Source of the DNA: Sphingomonas sp. HMP6
GTDB lineage: Bacteria; Pseudomonadota; Alphaproteobacteria; Sphingomonadales; Sphingomonadaceae
Assembly: GCF_013374095.1 (NCBI RefSeq)
Contig: NZ_AP022672.1
Span: 798,501 to 862,500, forward strand
DNA length: 64,000 nt
Direction: 5' to 3'
The notes below the pieces were generated by a model that saw nothing but the letters and a program-made list of their open reading frames with translations, was not told the DNA's origin and searched no databases. Each line of letters begins with the position of its first letter. The first letter of the stretch is position 1. Positions 1 to 10,358 of the stretch are shown here, one piece after another. The position numbers were made by a program, and so were the translations under genes.

Positions 1-206
1 CATCGATGATCGATGGTCGAACCGTTATGGAGTGCGACGGCAACAGCAAATCGGCGCAGGAAGTGCGCGATCTGTGGACGTATATCTCCGACCGGCTCGA
101 AAAGAATTTCCGCCGTACCGTGTTTGCCGCACCCACTGCGGTCAACGGATATGGCGCGCAGCGGCCTTCGGCAGGCGGTGGCTTCGGCCGCCGGGTGGTG
201 AGCTGA
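1..206 (+). CDS. ParA/MinD-like ATPase, C-terminal fragment
   Basis: Only the last 67 residues are present; the gene begins left of the window and its frame enters at base 3. The tail reads like the C-terminal helices of ParA-family partitioning ATPases (a GRTVME stretch, then KSAQEVRDLW and a basic amphipathic helix), followed by a Gly/Ala-rich end. The nucleotide-binding motifs are not in view, so the family call rests on the tail and on the neighbour: a small protein starting one base after the stop with a DNA-binding-like C-terminus, the usual ParA-plus-partner arrangement. It could instead be another P-loop protein of the same superfamily. Confidence 0.5.
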   Translation, partial: SMIDGRTVMECDGNSKSAQEVRDLWTYISDRLEKNFRRTVFAAPTAVNGYGAQRPSAGGGFGRRVVS

Positions 207-207
207 A

Positions 208-792
208 ATGAATATGTTCAGCCAATCCAAACCGACCGCGTCGTTGTCTTCGACGTTGCTCGCTCGCAAGGGCCAGGCGAAACCCGCGATGCGGCCGCAA
301 GGCTTTGGCGGATTCGGCACCTTCCCCGGTGCTGGCCCCGAAGGGCAGGACGATCTCGGCTGGAACGACATGGGCCACCCGGTCGATGCACCGCAGCACT
401 CCTATGCCCCGCATCAGCCGGTTCCGCCGGTGCTCGTTCAGCGCGAAGTGCTGCGTGAGGAATTCGCGATGCCGGCACCCATGCCGGTGGCGTACGAACC
501 CGAACCGGAGCCCGAGCCCGAAGCACCGGCGCCTGCGATGATCAAGCCGATCTCGGTCGCGACCGCCGCCCGGATCGGGCGCGAGACGACCAAGAAGCAT
601 ACCAAGAAACATGCGAAATCCGCCTTCACGCTGCGGCTGGACCATGATCGGCACTTGCGACTGCGATTGGCGAGTGCGCTCCACAATGCCTCGGCCCAGA
701 CGCTGGTGACCGCGGCGCTCGACCAATTCCTGCAATCACTGCCCGAAGTCGACGATCTGGTCCGCCAGATTCCGACGCGGTCGGCGCGATGA
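208..792 (+). CDS. small partner protein with ribbon-helix-helix-like C-terminus
   Basis: A 194-residue protein starting one base after the ParA-like gene, so almost certainly co-translated. Residues 1-125 are low-complexity: Gly/Pro-rich, then an acidic run of alternating Glu and Pro near residues 95-110. The last 65 residues look folded: a Lys/His-rich basic stretch near residue 130, then a beta strand (SAFTLRLD) and two helices, resembling the fold of ribbon-helix-helix DNA-binding proteins that partner ParA ATPases. I see this pattern but cannot assign a named family. Role inferred: DNA-bound or cargo-bound partner of the upstream ATPase. The acidic, Pro-rich linker would be unstructured. 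Confidence 0.6.
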   Translation: MNMFSQSKPTASLSSTLLARKGQAKPAMRPQGFGGFGTFPGAGPEGQDDLGWNDMGHPVDAPQHSYAPHQPVPPVLVQREVLREEFAMPAPMPVAYEPEPEPEPEAPAPAMIKPISVATAARIGRETTKKHTKKHAKSAFTLRLDHDRHLRLRLASALHNASAQTLVTAALDQFLQSLPEVDDLVRQIPTRSAR

Positions 793-814
793 ACGTCCCT
801 GGGGGAGAGCTACG

Positions 815-2140
815 ATGAAGACCCGGTCCGCCATCACTTTCGGCCCCCTCACGCTGGGCCTATCCGTTCTCGCACTCGTCGGCACGGTCGGTGCGGTTGC
901 CACCTCGACGATCGCCGCGGCCAGCGCACGCGAGCAATCGCGCGGCGAAAAGAAGGGGGCAGGGGAAGCCAAGGCAGCGCAGATCGCGCTGTCGCAACGG
1001 CAGATCGGATCTGCAATCCGCCATGCCGAGGCCGCCGTCGCCTATCAGCCACAAGTCGTGTCGTACCGCATGACGCTGGGTCAAAGTTATCTCAAGGCCG
1101 GGCGCTTCGCCTCGGCGCGCGACGCGTTTGCCGATGCGCTGACGCTCGATTCGGGCAATGGCAAGGCCGCGCTCGATTGTGCGCTGGCGCAGATCGCGAC
1201 GGGTGATTGGGCCGGAGCACGAAAGACGCTCGACGCGCATGCCGACACGATTGCGGTTGCCGACCGTGGCCTCGCGATCGCGCTGACCGGGGATCCGGCG
1301 GCGGCGGTCGAATTGCTCGCCACTGCCGCACGCGCCCCCGATGCCGATGCGACGCTGCGGCAGAATTTCGCGCTGAGCCTCGCGCTGGCGGGGCGCTGGC
1401 GTGAGGCGCGCACGGTGGTTGGGGTCGATCTCGCGCCGGTCGATGCCGACAAGCGCATTCTCGAATGGGCGAATTTTGCACAGCCGAAATCGGCATCGGA
1501 TCAGGTCGCCAGCCTGCTTGGTGTGACGCCGTCGATGGATCCGGGCCGGCCGGTTGCGCTGGCGCTGAACACGCCGCAAGTCGCCACGACCGCGATGGCT
1601 GCGGCGGAGCCGATCGATACTTATATGCCCGGCAAGGTCGAGGCTGCTGCCCCGGTCGAAGTGGCCGCGGTATCCGAAATGCAGGCGGCGCCGGTCGGGC
1701 CGAGCATCGCCGGCGTGGTGTTTGCCGAGCGCAAGGAGGTCGTCCAGGCGATCCCGGTGTCTGCGCGCGGCGTGCGCAAGGCCGTCGTGGCGCGCGTTGC
1801 GCTCGCTAAGGTTGCGCCAGCCGCAGTGCAGCCGCGCGTGGCTGCAAAGGGGAATTTCTACGTCCAGCTCGGCGCTTATGAAAATGCCGGTGTCGCACAC
1901 GATGCGTGGGGCCGGGTCACGCGGCGCAATGCTGCGTTCGGGGGGCACACACCGCAGGGCATGAGCGTCACGGCCGCGGGCAAGACCTTCTATCGTCTGT
2001 CGGTCGGCGGGTTCGCGCGTCCTGATGCGGTCGCCTTGTGCCAGACCTATCGCGCGAAGGGCGGGGCGTGCTTCGTTCGCGCAGGCGCGGGCGATCAGGT
2101 CGCGATGTGGGCCAAGGGCCGCGAACTCGCCTCGCGCTAA
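815..2140 (+). CDS. TPR and SPOR domain envelope protein
   Basis: A 441-residue protein with an N-terminal hydrophobic segment (about residues 10-32) that serves as signal anchor or signal peptide. TPR-like helix pairs follow (about 45-200, with SYRMTLGQSYLKAGRFASARDAF the clearest unit), then an Ala/Val-rich linker, and a C-terminal SPOR domain (about 345-425, opening FYVQLGAYEN). SPOR domains bind glycan strands stripped of stem peptides, typically at the division septum. It follows the ParA-like gene and its partner by 22 bases with a good ribosome site (GGGGAGAG), so the three probably form one operon concerned with cell-pole or septum organisation. The domain call is firm; the specific role is inferred. 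Confidence 0.85.
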   Translation: MKTRSAITFGPLTLGLSVLALVGTVGAVATSTIAAASAREQSRGEKKGAGEAKAAQIALSQRQIGSAIRHAEAAVAYQPQVVSYRMTLGQSYLKAGRFASARDAFADALTLDSGNGKAALDCALAQIATGDWAGARKTLDAHADTIAVADRGLAIALTGDPAAAVELLATAARAPDADATLRQNFALSLALAGRWREARTVVGVDLAPVDADKRILEWANFAQPKSASDQVASLLGVTPSMDPGRPVALALNTPQVATTAMAAAEPIDTYMPGKVEAAAPVEVAAVSEMQAAPVGPSIAGVVFAERKEVVQAIPVSARGVRKAVVARVALAKVAPAAVQPRVAAKGNFYVQLGAYENAGVAHDAWGRVTRRNAAFGGHTPQGMSVTAAGKTFYRLSVGGFARPDAVALCQTYRAKGGACFVRAGAGDQVAMWAKGRELASR

Positions 2141-3378
2141 ACCCGCGACGGCAAGGGGAGAGCGGTGCCGCCCTTAAACAGGCGTAGCACCTTGCCCTGA
2201 ACCGGCAGCCCGTCGAAGGGCGTATTGCCGGCGCGGGCGTGGAAACGCTCGCCATTCACTTGCCACGGGGCGTCGTGATCGATCAGCACCAGGTCAGCGG
2301 GCGCGCCGCGCGTTAGCGTGCCCGCATCGACGCCCAGTACCCTGGCCGGATGGGCCGCGAGCAACGCGAACAGCCGCTGCAGATCGATCGTCTCGTCGCG
2401 CACCAGTCCCAGCCCAAGCGCAAGCAGCGTCTCCGCCCCGGCCATGCCCGACGCCGAATCGGCGAAGGGCAAGCGCTTCTCCTCCGGCCCGCGCGGATCG
2501 TGCCCAGAACAGAGCACGTCGATTGTCCCGTCGGCCAGTGCTGCGACCGCGGCCTGGCGGTCGCTTTCCGAGCGCAGCGGCGGCGAAAGATGCGCGAAGG
2601 TGCGGAAGTCGCTCATCGCGATGTCGGATAGGAAAAGGTGCGCGGGCGTGATGCCGCACGTCACCCGCACGCCGCGCCGTTTCGCCGCGCGGACCAGATC
2701 AAACCCAGCGGCCGTCGTGACTTGGCGGATATGGAGGGCCGCGCCGGTTTCCTCCGCCAGCATCAGGTCGCGCGCGACGGCGAGCGCCTCGGCGACCGCT
2801 GGAGCCGATGGCAAGCCCATCCGCGTTGCCGTCTCGCCCGCGGTCGCGACGGCGCCTGCGGTGATCCCGGCATCCTCGGCATGGGCGATGACGGTCAGCC
2901 CGAGGTCCCCGGCATACGCTAGCACTTTGCGCATCAGCCCCGAATCGGCGATCCATCCGGCACCGGTGCCGATCGCGCGGGCGCCGGCATCGCGGTTGAT
3001 CGCCATTTCGGCGAGATCCTTGCCCGCCAGTCCGCGCGTTGCCGCGGCAATCGGGTGGATCCACAGCCCCGGGCGACCGATCAGCGCGGCACGCTGTACC
3101 ACGCCCGGATCGTCAAGCACGGGTGACTGATCGGGCATCAATCCGACGCGGACGATGCCGCCGGCATGGAACGCGGGGACGTCGATCGCGAACACGCCGA
3201 GATCGACGATGGCAGGCGCGAGCAGCGCGCCATTGCATGCGATCACCTCGGCACCTTCGGGAATTTCGATCACGCCGGTCGCGACGATACAGTCGTCCGC
3301 AACCAGCACGCCGCCGTGCGACTGGCCCGCCACCGGGCAGACCAACGTCGCGTCGGTCAAGGCCAGCATCCGGCTCAT
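2137..3378 (-). CDS. pyrC: dihydroorotase-like protein, probably non-catalytic (PyrC-prime type)
   Basis: A 413-residue amidohydrolase-fold protein; its start overlaps the pyrB stop as ATGA, so the two are translationally coupled. It aligns with class I dihydroorotases along its length, but the zinc-binding His-x-His expected after the VDL strand is missing ([13 protein letters not shown]). The usual DHAPH block near the C-terminus reads SGHDPRG, losing the catalytic Asp, while the downstream EEKRLPF and GAETLL elements persist. Such degenerate dihydroorotases are known to act as structural partners of aspartate carbamoyltransferase in some bacteria, with the active enzyme encoded elsewhere. 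A longer start 48 bases upstream is possible but would overlap pyrB more and lacks a ribosome site. Confidence 0.85.
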   Translation of the reverse strand: MSRMLALTDATLVCPVAGQSHGGVLVADDCIVATGVIEIPEGAEVIACNGALLAPAIVDLGVFAIDVPAFHAGGIVRVGLMPDQSPVLDDPGVVQRAALIGRPGLWIHPIAAATRGLAGKDLAEMAINRDAGARAIGTGAGWIADSGLMRKVLAYAGDLGLTVIAHAEDAGITAGAVATAGETATRMGLPSAPAVAEALAVARDLMLAEETGAALHIRQVTTAAGFDLVRAAKRRGVRVTCGITPAHLFLSDIAMSDFRTFAHLSPPLRSESDRQAAVAALADGTIDVLCSGHDPRGPEEKRLPFADSASGMAGAETLLALGLGLVRDETIDLQRLFALLAAHPARVLGVDAGTLTRGAPADLVLIDHDAPWQVNGERFHARAGNTPFDGLPVQGKVLRLFKGGTALPLPSRV

Positions 3379-4361
3379 GCCCAGCCCGCCACGCCGCGCG
3401 ACCGGCGCGTCAGCACGTCGAGGCACGCCATTCGCACCGCGACGCCCATTTCGACTTGCTCGGTAATCGCCGAACGCGCGTGATCCGCGACGTTCGAATC
3501 GATTTCGACCCCGCGGTTCATCGGTCCGGGGTGCATCACCAGCGCATCGGGCGCGGCGCGTTCCAGTCGGGCGAGCGTCAGCCCGTAGCGCAAATGGAAT
3601 TCGCGGTTCGAGGGGACGAAGCCACCGCTCATCCGCTCGGTCTGCAAACGCAGCATCATGACCACGTCGGCCCCCTCCAGCGCCTTGTCGAAATCGGTGA
3701 AGGGGGTAACACCCATCCGCTCGAGACCCGCTGGCATCAGCGTGGCGGGCGCACAGACGCGAACTTCGGCGGCGAGTGCTGTGAGCGCCAGGATGTTCGA
3801 GCGCGCCACGCGGCTGTGCAGCAGATCGCCGCAGATCACCACGCGCTGCCCCTCGATCCGGCCACGCCGACGGCGGATCGTGAGCGCGTCGAGCAGGGCT
3901 TGGGTCGGGTGTTCATGCTGCCCGTCGCCGGCATTCAGAACCGGGCAATCGACCTTGTCGGCGATCAGCCGTACCGCGCCCGAGCTCATGTGCCTGATGA
4001 CGATCGCATCGGCGCGCATCGCGTTGATCGTCATAGCCGTGTCGATCAGCGTTTCGCCTTTCTTCACCGAACTTTGTGCGGCGTGCATGTTGACGACGTC
4101 GGCTCCTAGCCGCTTGCCCGCGATCTCGAACGACAGCAGCGTCCGCGTCGAATTTTCGAAAAAGGCGTTGATCACGGTCAGCCCGCCGAGCCGCTTGTCG
4201 GCGATCGCCCGCGTCCGGTTCGCCGCGACCCAGCCATCGGCTTCATCGAGCAGGAACAGAATTTCGTGCGGCTGCAATCCGTCGATGCCGGTGAGGTGCC
4301 GATGCGGAAAAACAGCGCGGCCCGGGATGAGCGAGGCGGGGCGGTGATCGGAGGGCTGCAT
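3375..4361 (-). CDS. pyrB: aspartate carbamoyltransferase catalytic chain
   Basis: A 328-residue enzyme that joins carbamoyl phosphate to aspartate, the first committed step of pyrimidine synthesis in the cytoplasm. The carbamoyl-phosphate loop FFENSTRT sits near residue 70, the [10 protein letters not shown] motif near residue 150, and the C-terminal HPGPMNRG near residue 282, all intact. Length matches the family. It is first in a two-gene operon with the degenerate dihydroorotase, the arrangement expected for a dodecameric PyrB/PyrC-prime complex. No regulatory-chain gene (pyrI) is nearby. I see no clear attenuator or PyrR-type leader in the 190 bases upstream. Confidence 0.95.
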   Translation of the reverse strand: MQPSDHRPASLIPGRAVFPHRHLTGIDGLQPHEILFLLDEADGWVAANRTRAIADKRLGGLTVINAFFENSTRTLLSFEIAGKRLGADVVNMHAAQSSVKKGETLIDTAMTINAMRADAIVIRHMSSGAVRLIADKVDCPVLNAGDGQHEHPTQALLDALTIRRRRGRIEGQRVVICGDLLHSRVARSNILALTALAAEVRVCAPATLMPAGLERMGVTPFTDFDKALEGADVVMMLRLQTERMSGGFVPSNREFHLRYGLTLARLERAAPDALVMHPGPMNRGVEIDSNVADHARSAITEQVEMGVAVRMACLDVLTRRSRGVAGWA

Positions 4362-4552
4362 CGAAGCTGCGCCTTAATGCCACGAGCGGCGGGTGGCAAG
4401 ATCGGCCGGCCGGCGGATGTCGCGTTGGACGCCCGGGGCGCTAGCCCGATTGTTTCGGCACCGAATGCATAAGTCGCTAAGATTTCAGCAATTAAAACGG
4501 CCTAAGATCCGAGTCGGTTCACCAATGTACGGTGGCCGCGAGGGGGTGTAGT

Positions 4553-4966
4553 GTGCTGGATCGCCTAATTTTATCAAAAGAGCACGCAGAACTCGAAGCG
4601 TTGGCGGTGAAATTGCTCGAGGAGGTTGAAGCCGCCGCGCCGGGCAAGACTTTGTCGGCGCTACGCTGGCGGCTGAACCATGTCCTGATGGTTCACCTCG
4701 CGAAGGAAGATAAGGTTCTGTACCCCTATCTTCAGCTTCTCCCAGAAACGCGGGCCTTGGCACTGCGGTTTGAAATCGAGATGGGGGCACTTGCACAGAC
4801 GTATCTCGCCTATGCATCGAGTTGGCCGATCGAGCGCGTCGAGGCGGATTGGCGCGGGTTCGGTGATGCAACGCGGACCATCATGCGCGCTCTACGCCGC
4901 CGGATTCTGCGCGAGGAGCGCGATCTGTATCCCCGGATCACGCTTATCTCTTCGGCCGCGGCTTAA
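4553..4966 (+). CDS. hemerythrin-like HHE domain protein
   Basis: A 137-residue all-helical protein. A His near the N-terminus followed by Glu (KEHAELEAL), a second His/Glu pair in the middle ([15 protein letters not shown]), and a C-terminal Glu-rich helix ([10 protein letters not shown]) form the spacing typical of hemerythrin-type HHE cation-binding domains, which bind a di-iron centre for oxygen, NO or iron sensing. I chose the GTG at 4553 because the purine-rich AGGGGG lies just upstream; another GTG 21 bases earlier is possible. It stands alone, converging with ruvX and overlapping it by four bases. The partner and ligand are unknown. Confidence 0.7.
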   Translation: MLDRLILSKEHAELEALAVKLLEEVEAAAPGKTLSALRWRLNHVLMVHLAKEDKVLYPYLQLLPETRALALRFEIEMGALAQTYLAYASSWPIERVEADWRGFGDATRTIMRALRRRILREERDLYPRITLISSAAA

Positions 4967-5427
4967 ACTGCCACCAGCGCGTCGATTGCACCTTGCAAGA
5001 TGTAAGCAGCCGCCATCTTGTCGACCAGTTCGGCGCGTTTCGCGCGGCTGGCATCCTGTTCGATCAGCGTGCGCGTGACCGCGACGGTCGACCAGCGTTC
5101 GTCCTGCAGGAAGATCGGCAAGCCGAGATCCGCCATGTTGCGCGCGAACGCGCGGCTCGATTGGCTGCGTGGGCTTTCGCTGCCGTCGTTCAGGTTGAGC
5201 GGCAGGCCGATGACGATGCCCTTCACCTGCTGCGCCGCGATCAGCTCGGCCAGCGCGAGCTTGTCCTTCTGAAACTTGGTGCGGCGGACCAGCACGGCAG
5301 GGGAGGCGAAGCTCCACCCCGCGTCGCAGAGCGCAGTGCCGATCGTCTTGGTGCCAACGTCGAGCCCGATCAGCCGCCCGCCGCCCGGCAGCGCAGCACG
5401 GAATTCGGCGCGGTCGGTGGTGATCAT
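4963..5427 (-). CDS. ruvX: putative pre-16S rRNA nuclease / Holliday junction resolvase RuvX
   Basis: A 154-residue RNase H-fold protein of the YqgF/RuvX family. The first catalytic strand reads [12 protein letters not shown], the second block [14 protein letters not shown] carries the family's LP-x-N-x-DG signature, and ERWST and [10 protein letters not shown] form the C-terminal active-site region. In E. coli the orthologue is essential for 5-prime maturation of 16S rRNA. The start codon overlaps the stop of the upstream DUF3089 gene (ATGA), so the two are coupled on the minus strand; the pairing has no obvious functional logic. Confidence 0.92.
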   Translation of the reverse strand: MITTDRAEFRAALPGGGRLIGLDVGTKTIGTALCDAGWSFASPAVLVRRTKFQKDKLALAELIAAQQVKGIVIGLPLNLNDGSESPRSQSSRAFARNMADLGLPIFLQDERWSTVAVTRTLIEQDASRAKRAELVDKMAAAYILQGAIDALVAV

Positions 5428-6527
5428 TTGCGACCGAACGCCGCCAGACGCCGCGCGGCATCGGCCCGCACGTTCGCCCAGAACAGGCTGTAATCATAGA
5501 CGTGGTAATTGTTGCCCGGCAGGACATAGCTGCCCACCTCGGGCGGCTCCCCGATCAAAAGCAGCCCGCGTGCGTCGCAGCGTGCGGACACGCGCTTCGG
5601 CTCGATCGTCGCGCTGGCGAGGTCCTTGGTGGGGAACAGCGTACCGAGATTGGCGCTGGCGGGCGCAGCGGCATCCGGCGTCCCGGTCAGTGGGTTGGTG
5701 CAGACCATCGGCGTGCCGCGGCGCGGTTTGCCGTCCACGCCGTTGCTGGCATCATAGGCATCGATCACCAGCGACGGCTCGGCCGGCTCGGCGAAGCTTT
5801 GCCACGATAGCAGGCAGCCTGCTTGATCGGCGGTCTTGCATTCGGCGAGCCCAAGCGCGGGCAGATCGACCGTCCGCGACACTGGCCAGCCGACGACATA
5901 GGCCGCGACCACACGCTTCGCGAGCGGGGTTCCGGCGACCTTCTCGCGGAGCAAGCGGATCAGGTGCAGCGCGCCCTGGCTGTGACCGGCCAGGATGATC
6001 GGCCGATCGCCCGCTTGTGCCACGAACGCGTCGAATGCCGCCGCGACGTCGCGATAGGCGAGGTCGAGCGCCTTGGCGGCGTTGCCATCGGTGGTGAGGA
6101 ATGCGCCGAAAGCCGCCTGGCGATAGCGCGGTGCCCAGATTGCACCGACCTCGTTGAACGCACTTGCCTGTGCCCGCAGGAACAGTTCCGCGCGGGCATT
6201 CGCCTCCGGGTCGTCGAGCGGCGCATTCCAGTGCGTGCGGGCGAGGAACGAGGTCGGGTGAATGAAGAACACCGCCGCCTTCGGGGCAGCCCCTACCTTG
6301 TACCCTGCGGGTGTCCACAGCGCCGGATTGCCCGGCTTGTCGGGCCGCGCGAGCCACATCCTGGCATCGCGATATGCCTCAGCGCGTTGCGCGGGCAGCG
6401 TCTCGAACTGCGCGGTGGGCACCGTCGCCAGCGCGAGCAATTCCTTGCCCCAGATGCGATACGCGAACGCCCCCGCGATCGTCAGCACGATCAACACCGC
6501 CACGAAATAGATGAATTTGCGCGCCAC
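5424..6527 (-). CDS. DUF3089 alpha/beta-hydrolase, membrane-anchored
   Basis: A 367-residue protein with an N-terminal membrane segment (about residues 6-24) and an alpha/beta-hydrolase core. The nucleophile elbow reads AGHSQGALH near residue 195, and the HPTSF strand-loop before it is typical of DUF3089. The catalytic acid is not certain; the His may be the one in NNYHVYDY near the C-terminus. I chose the GTG start because a GGGGGAG site lies upstream and the membrane segment then sits at the very N-terminus; the frame stays open 156 bases further. The substrate is unknown; an esterase or lipase acting outside the cytoplasm is the likely class. Translationally coupled to ruvX. Confidence 0.8.
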   Translation of the reverse strand: MARKFIYFVAVLIVLTIAGAFAYRIWGKELLALATVPTAQFETLPAQRAEAYRDARMWLARPDKPGNPALWTPAGYKVGAAPKAAVFFIHPTSFLARTHWNAPLDDPEANARAELFLRAQASAFNEVGAIWAPRYRQAAFGAFLTTDGNAAKALDLAYRDVAAAFDAFVAQAGDRPIILAGHSQGALHLIRLLREKVAGTPLAKRVVAAYVVGWPVSRTVDLPALGLAECKTADQAGCLLSWQSFAEPAEPSLVIDAYDASNGVDGKPRRGTPMVCTNPLTGTPDAAAPASANLGTLFPTKDLASATIEPKRVSARCDARGLLLIGEPPEVGSYVLPGNNYHVYDYSLFWANVRADAARRLAAFGRK

Positions 6528-6659
6528 GAACCTGTCATCTCCCCCGCCGGCCGGCACAAGAGGTGCAGCAGCGGTGTGATTTCCGTGCAGCAGGATCGCG
6601 ACGCTTGCAATCGGCTTCGCGGGCGCGTTGTTGCCAAGTGAGGGCAGGGGTAACGACCG

Positions 6660-8459
6660 ATGAGCGCAGTGCACGACTTTCAACCCGCGCGGGCCGGCTG
6701 GCGGTTACGCCCGCCGCTGCTGGCCCTTGTCGGGGCACTTGCCGCGCTGGCCGTGCAGCAACTGCTCGACCGCGGCCAGTCGGGCACGTTCCCCTATATC
6801 GAACCCGCCGCGTGGCGAATCGCGCTGGCGACCGGGATTGGCACAGCCGCGGGCGCACTCGGTTTCGGGATGGAGCGCAGCCGCTGGCCGTGGGCGGCGG
6901 TGTTCGCGGCCGTGGCCGGTGCCCTCGCCGGACTGATCTTCTATTGGAATGGCGGCGGATGGCGGGCGTGGAGCGACTGGCACACCGCCAGCCTGTTCCT
7001 GGCCATCGCCATCGCCGTGCCGCTGTTTCAGACCGCGCGCGACGAGGGGGCGTGGCGCTTTCCCTATGCCGAAGTCCACGGCCATGCCTGGACCAACGTG
7101 GTGCTGTGGGTCGCGTGCTGGCTGTTCGTAGGCGTTGTGTTCGCGCTTGCCTGGCTGCTGGCGGCGCTGTTCGATCTGATCGGCCTGCATTTCCTGCGCG
7201 ACCTACTGCGGGAGAGCTGGTTCATCGCGCTGCTGTTCGGTGGCGGGTTCGGCGCGGCGCTGGGCTTGCTGCGCGAACGTGATCACGTTGTGCGCTTGCT
7301 CCAGCGCGTGGTGACAGCGGTGTTGGCAGTGCTCGCGCCGGTGCTCGGTGTCGGGCTGCTGATTTTCCTCGTCTCCTTGCCCTTCACCGGGCTGAACGCT
7401 TTGTGGGACGCCACGCGATCGACCACGCCGATTTTGCTCAGTTGCGTCATTGGCGCGCTGATCCTCGCCAATGCGGTGATCGGCAATGGCGAGGATGAGG
7501 AAGCGACGAATCCGGTGCTGCGCTATGGCGCGATGGCGCTGGCGGTCGCGATCTTTCCGCTCGCCGTGGTGGCGGCGAATGCGACAGGACTTCGGGTCAG
7601 CCAATATGGCCTGACGCCCGACCGGCTCTGGGCCGTGGTCTTCGTCGCCTTGGCGAGCGCTTACGGCCTCGTGTATCTGCTCGCCGTGGTACGCGGGCGG
7701 GGGCGCTGGGCGACGCTGGTCCGGCCGGGCAACATTCGTCTGGCGTTGGGTGTAGTGGTGATCGCTTTGGTGCTCGCAACGCCGCTTCTCAGCTTCAATG
7801 CGCTTTCGACTGCGGATCAGGTTGCGCGACTGGAGTCGGGCAAGATCGCGCCCGACAAATTCGATTGGGCGGCGCTCGCGTTCGATTTCGGCGATCCGGG
7901 GAAGGCTGCGCTGAGGCGCCTGGCGAGCTCCAAGAACCCTGCGGTGGCAACGCGAGCGAGGGACGTGGCGAAGAAGGAGACCCGCTGGGATGTGGCCGTG
8001 ATTGATGAGGAGGAACGCGATGCCGACTCGCTGATGAAGCGCTTGCGGGTCTTACCCGCCCAGGTCGCGGTGCCGCGTCCGTTGGTCAAACAACTTACCG
8101 GTTGGCAGGGGTGCAGCAACGCCGCGCAAGATCGCTGCACGTTGCTTTACGCGACCGGAGCCACTGAGGCGATCGCGATCGCCCAAACGTGCATCGATAA
8201 CATCGCGCGCGATCCGGTGGAGAAAGGCGACGCGCGCGGTTCAATCAAAATGCCAGCGTTCGAAGGCTGCGGACCGTCGCGCTATCGGCTTGTCGGTGAC
8301 CGATGGGAGCGGGTCGTCGAGGAGCAGAACCCCACACTGACCGCAGCACAGCGCGCCGCGCTCAAGGCCGGGGCTGTCTCGGGCAGGGTCGAAATCCGCA
8401 TGGCGCCAGCGCGTCGCATGTTCATCGGCGGCGTTCCCGTCGGTGACCCGTTCGAATAG
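6660..8459 (+). CDS. DUF4153 integral membrane protein
   Basis: A 599-residue protein with about ten to twelve hydrophobic segments between residues 18 and 385, and a soluble C-terminal tail of about 200 residues. The overall plan and the TM block containing [13 protein letters not shown] match DUF4153 proteins of sphingomonads. The tail includes an unusual stretch with two Cys ([13 protein letters not shown], about 480-492), which could form a disulfide if periplasmic. It is divergent from the DUF3089 gene with 132 bases between the start codons. No function is established for the family; the tail may be a periplasmic sensor or binding domain (inference). Confidence 0.75.
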   Translation: MSAVHDFQPARAGWRLRPPLLALVGALAALAVQQLLDRGQSGTFPYIEPAAWRIALATGIGTAAGALGFGMERSRWPWAAVFAAVAGALAGLIFYWNGGGWRAWSDWHTASLFLAIAIAVPLFQTARDEGAWRFPYAEVHGHAWTNVVLWVACWLFVGVVFALAWLLAALFDLIGLHFLRDLLRESWFIALLFGGGFGAALGLLRERDHVVRLLQRVVTAVLAVLAPVLGVGLLIFLVSLPFTGLNALWDATRSTTPILLSCVIGALILANAVIGNGEDEEATNPVLRYGAMALAVAIFPLAVVAANATGLRVSQYGLTPDRLWAVVFVALASAYGLVYLLAVVRGRGRWATLVRPGNIRLALGVVVIALVLATPLLSFNALSTADQVARLESGKIAPDKFDWAALAFDFGDPGKAALRRLASSKNPAVATRARDVAKKETRWDVAVIDEEERDADSLMKRLRVLPAQVAVPRPLVKQLTGWQGCSNAAQDRCTLLYATGATEAIAIAQTCIDNIARDPVEKGDARGSIKMPAFEGCGPSRYRLVGDRWERVVEEQNPTLTAAQRAALKAGAVSGRVEIRMAPARRMFIGGVPVGDPFE

Positions 8460-8493
8460 GTTGCGCGCGCGGCGCTCGCTCTGCTAGCCGCCC

Positions 8494-8509
8494 GTCACGC
8501 ACTCGTGAC
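8494..8509. promoter_or_regulatory. inverted repeat upstream of gatC
   Basis: GTCACG, four bases, CGTGAC: a perfect 6-4-6 inverted repeat ending 15 bases before the gatC start codon. It could be an operator or a short 5-prime leader hairpin. There is no T-run, so a terminator for the DUF4153 gene is unlikely. Confidence 0.35.
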
Positions 8510-8524
8510 AAACCAAAGGCCATC

Positions 8525-8827
8525 ATGTCAGTCACCATCGCAACCGTCACCAAGATCGCGAGCCTAGCCCGGATCGCCATCACCGAGGAAGAGGCCGCGC
8601 GGATTGCGCCGGAGCTCGAGAACATCATGGGCTGGATCGAACAATTGGGCGAGGTCGATACGACCGACGTCGCGCCGATGATGGCGGTGATCCCCAACCA
8701 TCTCCGGCTGCGCGACGATGTCGTCAATGCCGATCCGCTGACCGGCGGCAATATCCGCGACGCGGTGCTCGCAAACGCCCCGCAGGGCGAACACGGCTTC
8801 TTCACCGTGCCGAAGGTGATCGAATAA
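8525..8827 (+). CDS. gatC: Asp/Glu-tRNA(Asn/Gln) amidotransferase subunit C
   Basis: A 100-residue subunit of the GatCAB transamidosome, which converts Glu-tRNA(Gln) and Asp-tRNA(Asn) to the cognate amide forms. The N-terminal [10 protein letters not shown] helix, the [13 protein letters not shown] middle and the C-terminal LANAP...FFTVPKVIE stretch are family-typical; GatC wraps around the A/B interface. Its stop overlaps the gatA start by one base, so the two are coupled. Confidence 0.95.
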   Translation: MSVTIATVTKIASLARIAITEEEAARIAPELENIMGWIEQLGEVDTTDVAPMMAVIPNHLRLRDDVVNADPLTGGNIRDAVLANAPQGEHGFFTVPKVIE

Positions 8828-10311
8828 TGACCGACCTTACTGATCTCGGCGTTGCCGCCATCCGTGACGGCGTACGCGACGGCACGTTTTCCGCGCGCGA
8901 AGTGGCCGAGGGCTTCATCGCCAACGTCTCGAACGCCAAGGCGCTGAATGCGTTTCTGGTCGAAACCCCGGATCACGCGCTCGCCGCTGCCGATGCCGCC
9001 GATGCCGCGCGCGCGGCGGGCGAGACGTTGAAGCCGCTCGCGGGCGTGCCGATCGGCATGAAGGATTTGTTCTGCACCAAGGGGGTGCCGACCACCGCCG
9101 CGAGCTTGATCCTCGAGACGTTTACGCCGCCCTATGAATCGACCGTCTCCGCCAATTTGTGGGCGGCGGGCGCGGGGATGCTCGGCAAGCTGAACATGGA
9201 TCAGTTCGCGATGGGATCGTCCAACGAGACCTCCGCGTTCGGCAACGTCATCTCGCCGTGGCGGCGCAATGACGGCGGCAACGCGCCGCTTGCGCCCGGC
9301 GGCTCCTCGGGGGGAAGCTCCTCGGCAATTGCCGCGCGGCTGTGCCCGGCGGCGACCGGCACCGATACCGGCGGATCGATCCGCCAGCCTGCCGCCTTTA
9401 CCGGCATCAGCGGGATCAAGCCGACCTATGGCCGCTGCTCGCGCTGGGGCACGATTGCGTTTGCCTCCTCGCTAGACCAGGCCGGTCCGATGGCGCGCGA
9501 TGTGCGCGATTGCGCGATCATGCTGGAGGCGATGGCCGGGTTCGATGCGAAGGATGCGACTTCGCTCGATCTCGCCGTGCCGCAGTGGGAAGCGGGATTG
9601 TCGGGCAATCTCAAGGGTAAACGCGTCGGTATTCCCAAGGAATATCGGGTCGACGCCATGCCGCCCGAGATCGAGGCATTGTGGCAGCAAGGGATCGACT
9701 GGCTGAAAGACGCTGGCGCCGAGATCGTCGAGGTTTCGCTCCCACACACCAAATATGCGCTGCCGGCCTATTACATCATTGCTCCTGCGGAAGCGTCGTC
9801 CAACCTCGCGCGGTATGATGGCGTGCGCTACGGCTTACGCAACTTGCCCGAGGGAGCGGGCTTGCAGGACATGTATGCGGCAACGCGTGCCGCCGGTTTC
9901 GGCGACGAAGTGAAACGCCGGATCATGATCGGGACATATGTCCTATCCGCAGGGTTTTACGACGCATACTTCACACAGGCTTCGAAGGTCCGCACGCTGA
10001 TCGCGCGGGATTTCGAACAGGCTTGGGCAAAGTGCGACGTGCTGTTGACGCCGACCGCGCCATCGGCCGCCTTCGCACTCGGTGAGAAGTCGGCCGATCC
10101 GATCGCGATGTATTTGAACGACGTGTTCACCGTGCCGTCGTCGCTTGCCGGGCTCCCGGCGATGAGCGTGCCGGGCGGGCTGGACGGGCAGGGATTGCCG
10201 CTCGGCCTGCAGATCATCGGCAAGGCGCTGGACGAGCAGAGCGTGCTGAACGCGGGGCTGGCGCTGGAGGAACGCGCGGGCTTTACGGCGCGGGCGGAGG
10301 CTTGGTGGTAG
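8827..10311 (+). CDS. gatA: Asp/Glu-tRNA(Asn/Gln) amidotransferase subunit A
   Basis: A 494-residue amidase-signature enzyme that releases ammonia from glutamine for the GatB active site. The Ser-cisSer-Lys triad is visible: Lys in [10 protein letters not shown] near residue 79, the Gly/Ser-rich [10 protein letters not shown] block near 160, and the nucleophile Ser in [11 protein letters not shown] near 179. Length matches the family. A toxin-antitoxin pair separates it from gatB, which is unusual because gatA and gatB are normally adjacent. Confidence 0.97.
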   Translation: MTDLTDLGVAAIRDGVRDGTFSAREVAEGFIANVSNAKALNAFLVETPDHALAAADAADAARAAGETLKPLAGVPIGMKDLFCTKGVPTTAASLILETFTPPYESTVSANLWAAGAGMLGKLNMDQFAMGSSNETSAFGNVISPWRRNDGGNAPLAPGGSSGGSSSAIAARLCPAATGTDTGGSIRQPAAFTGISGIKPTYGRCSRWGTIAFASSLDQAGPMARDVRDCAIMLEAMAGFDAKDATSLDLAVPQWEAGLSGNLKGKRVGIPKEYRVDAMPPEIEALWQQGIDWLKDAGAEIVEVSLPHTKYALPAYYIIAPAEASSNLARYDGVRYGLRNLPEGAGLQDMYAATRAAGFGDEVKRRIMIGTYVLSAGFYDAYFTQASKVRTLIARDFEQAWAKCDVLLTPTAPSAAFALGEKSADPIAMYLNDVFTVPSSLAGLPAMSVPGGLDGQGLPLGLQIIGKALDEQSVLNAGLALEERAGFTARAEAWW

Positions 10312-10326
10312 CTTTTTTCGAACCAA

Positions 10327-10347
10327 GGTGTTACTGCGGGTAACACC
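10327..10347. promoter_or_regulatory. perfect inverted repeat, candidate VapB operator
   Basis: Half-sites GGTGTTAC and GTAACACC flank a five-base spacer, giving a perfect 8-5-8 palindrome that ends 11 bases before the antitoxin start codon. AbrB-type antitoxins usually repress their own operon by binding such repeats. It is not followed by a T-run, so I do not read it as a gatA terminator. Confidence 0.6.
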
Positions 10348-10358
10348 GGAGAATGGCA

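Noticed and set aside
10327..10347. Inverted repeat as the gatA terminator
   Set aside because: No T-run follows; the position just before the antitoxin start fits an operator better.
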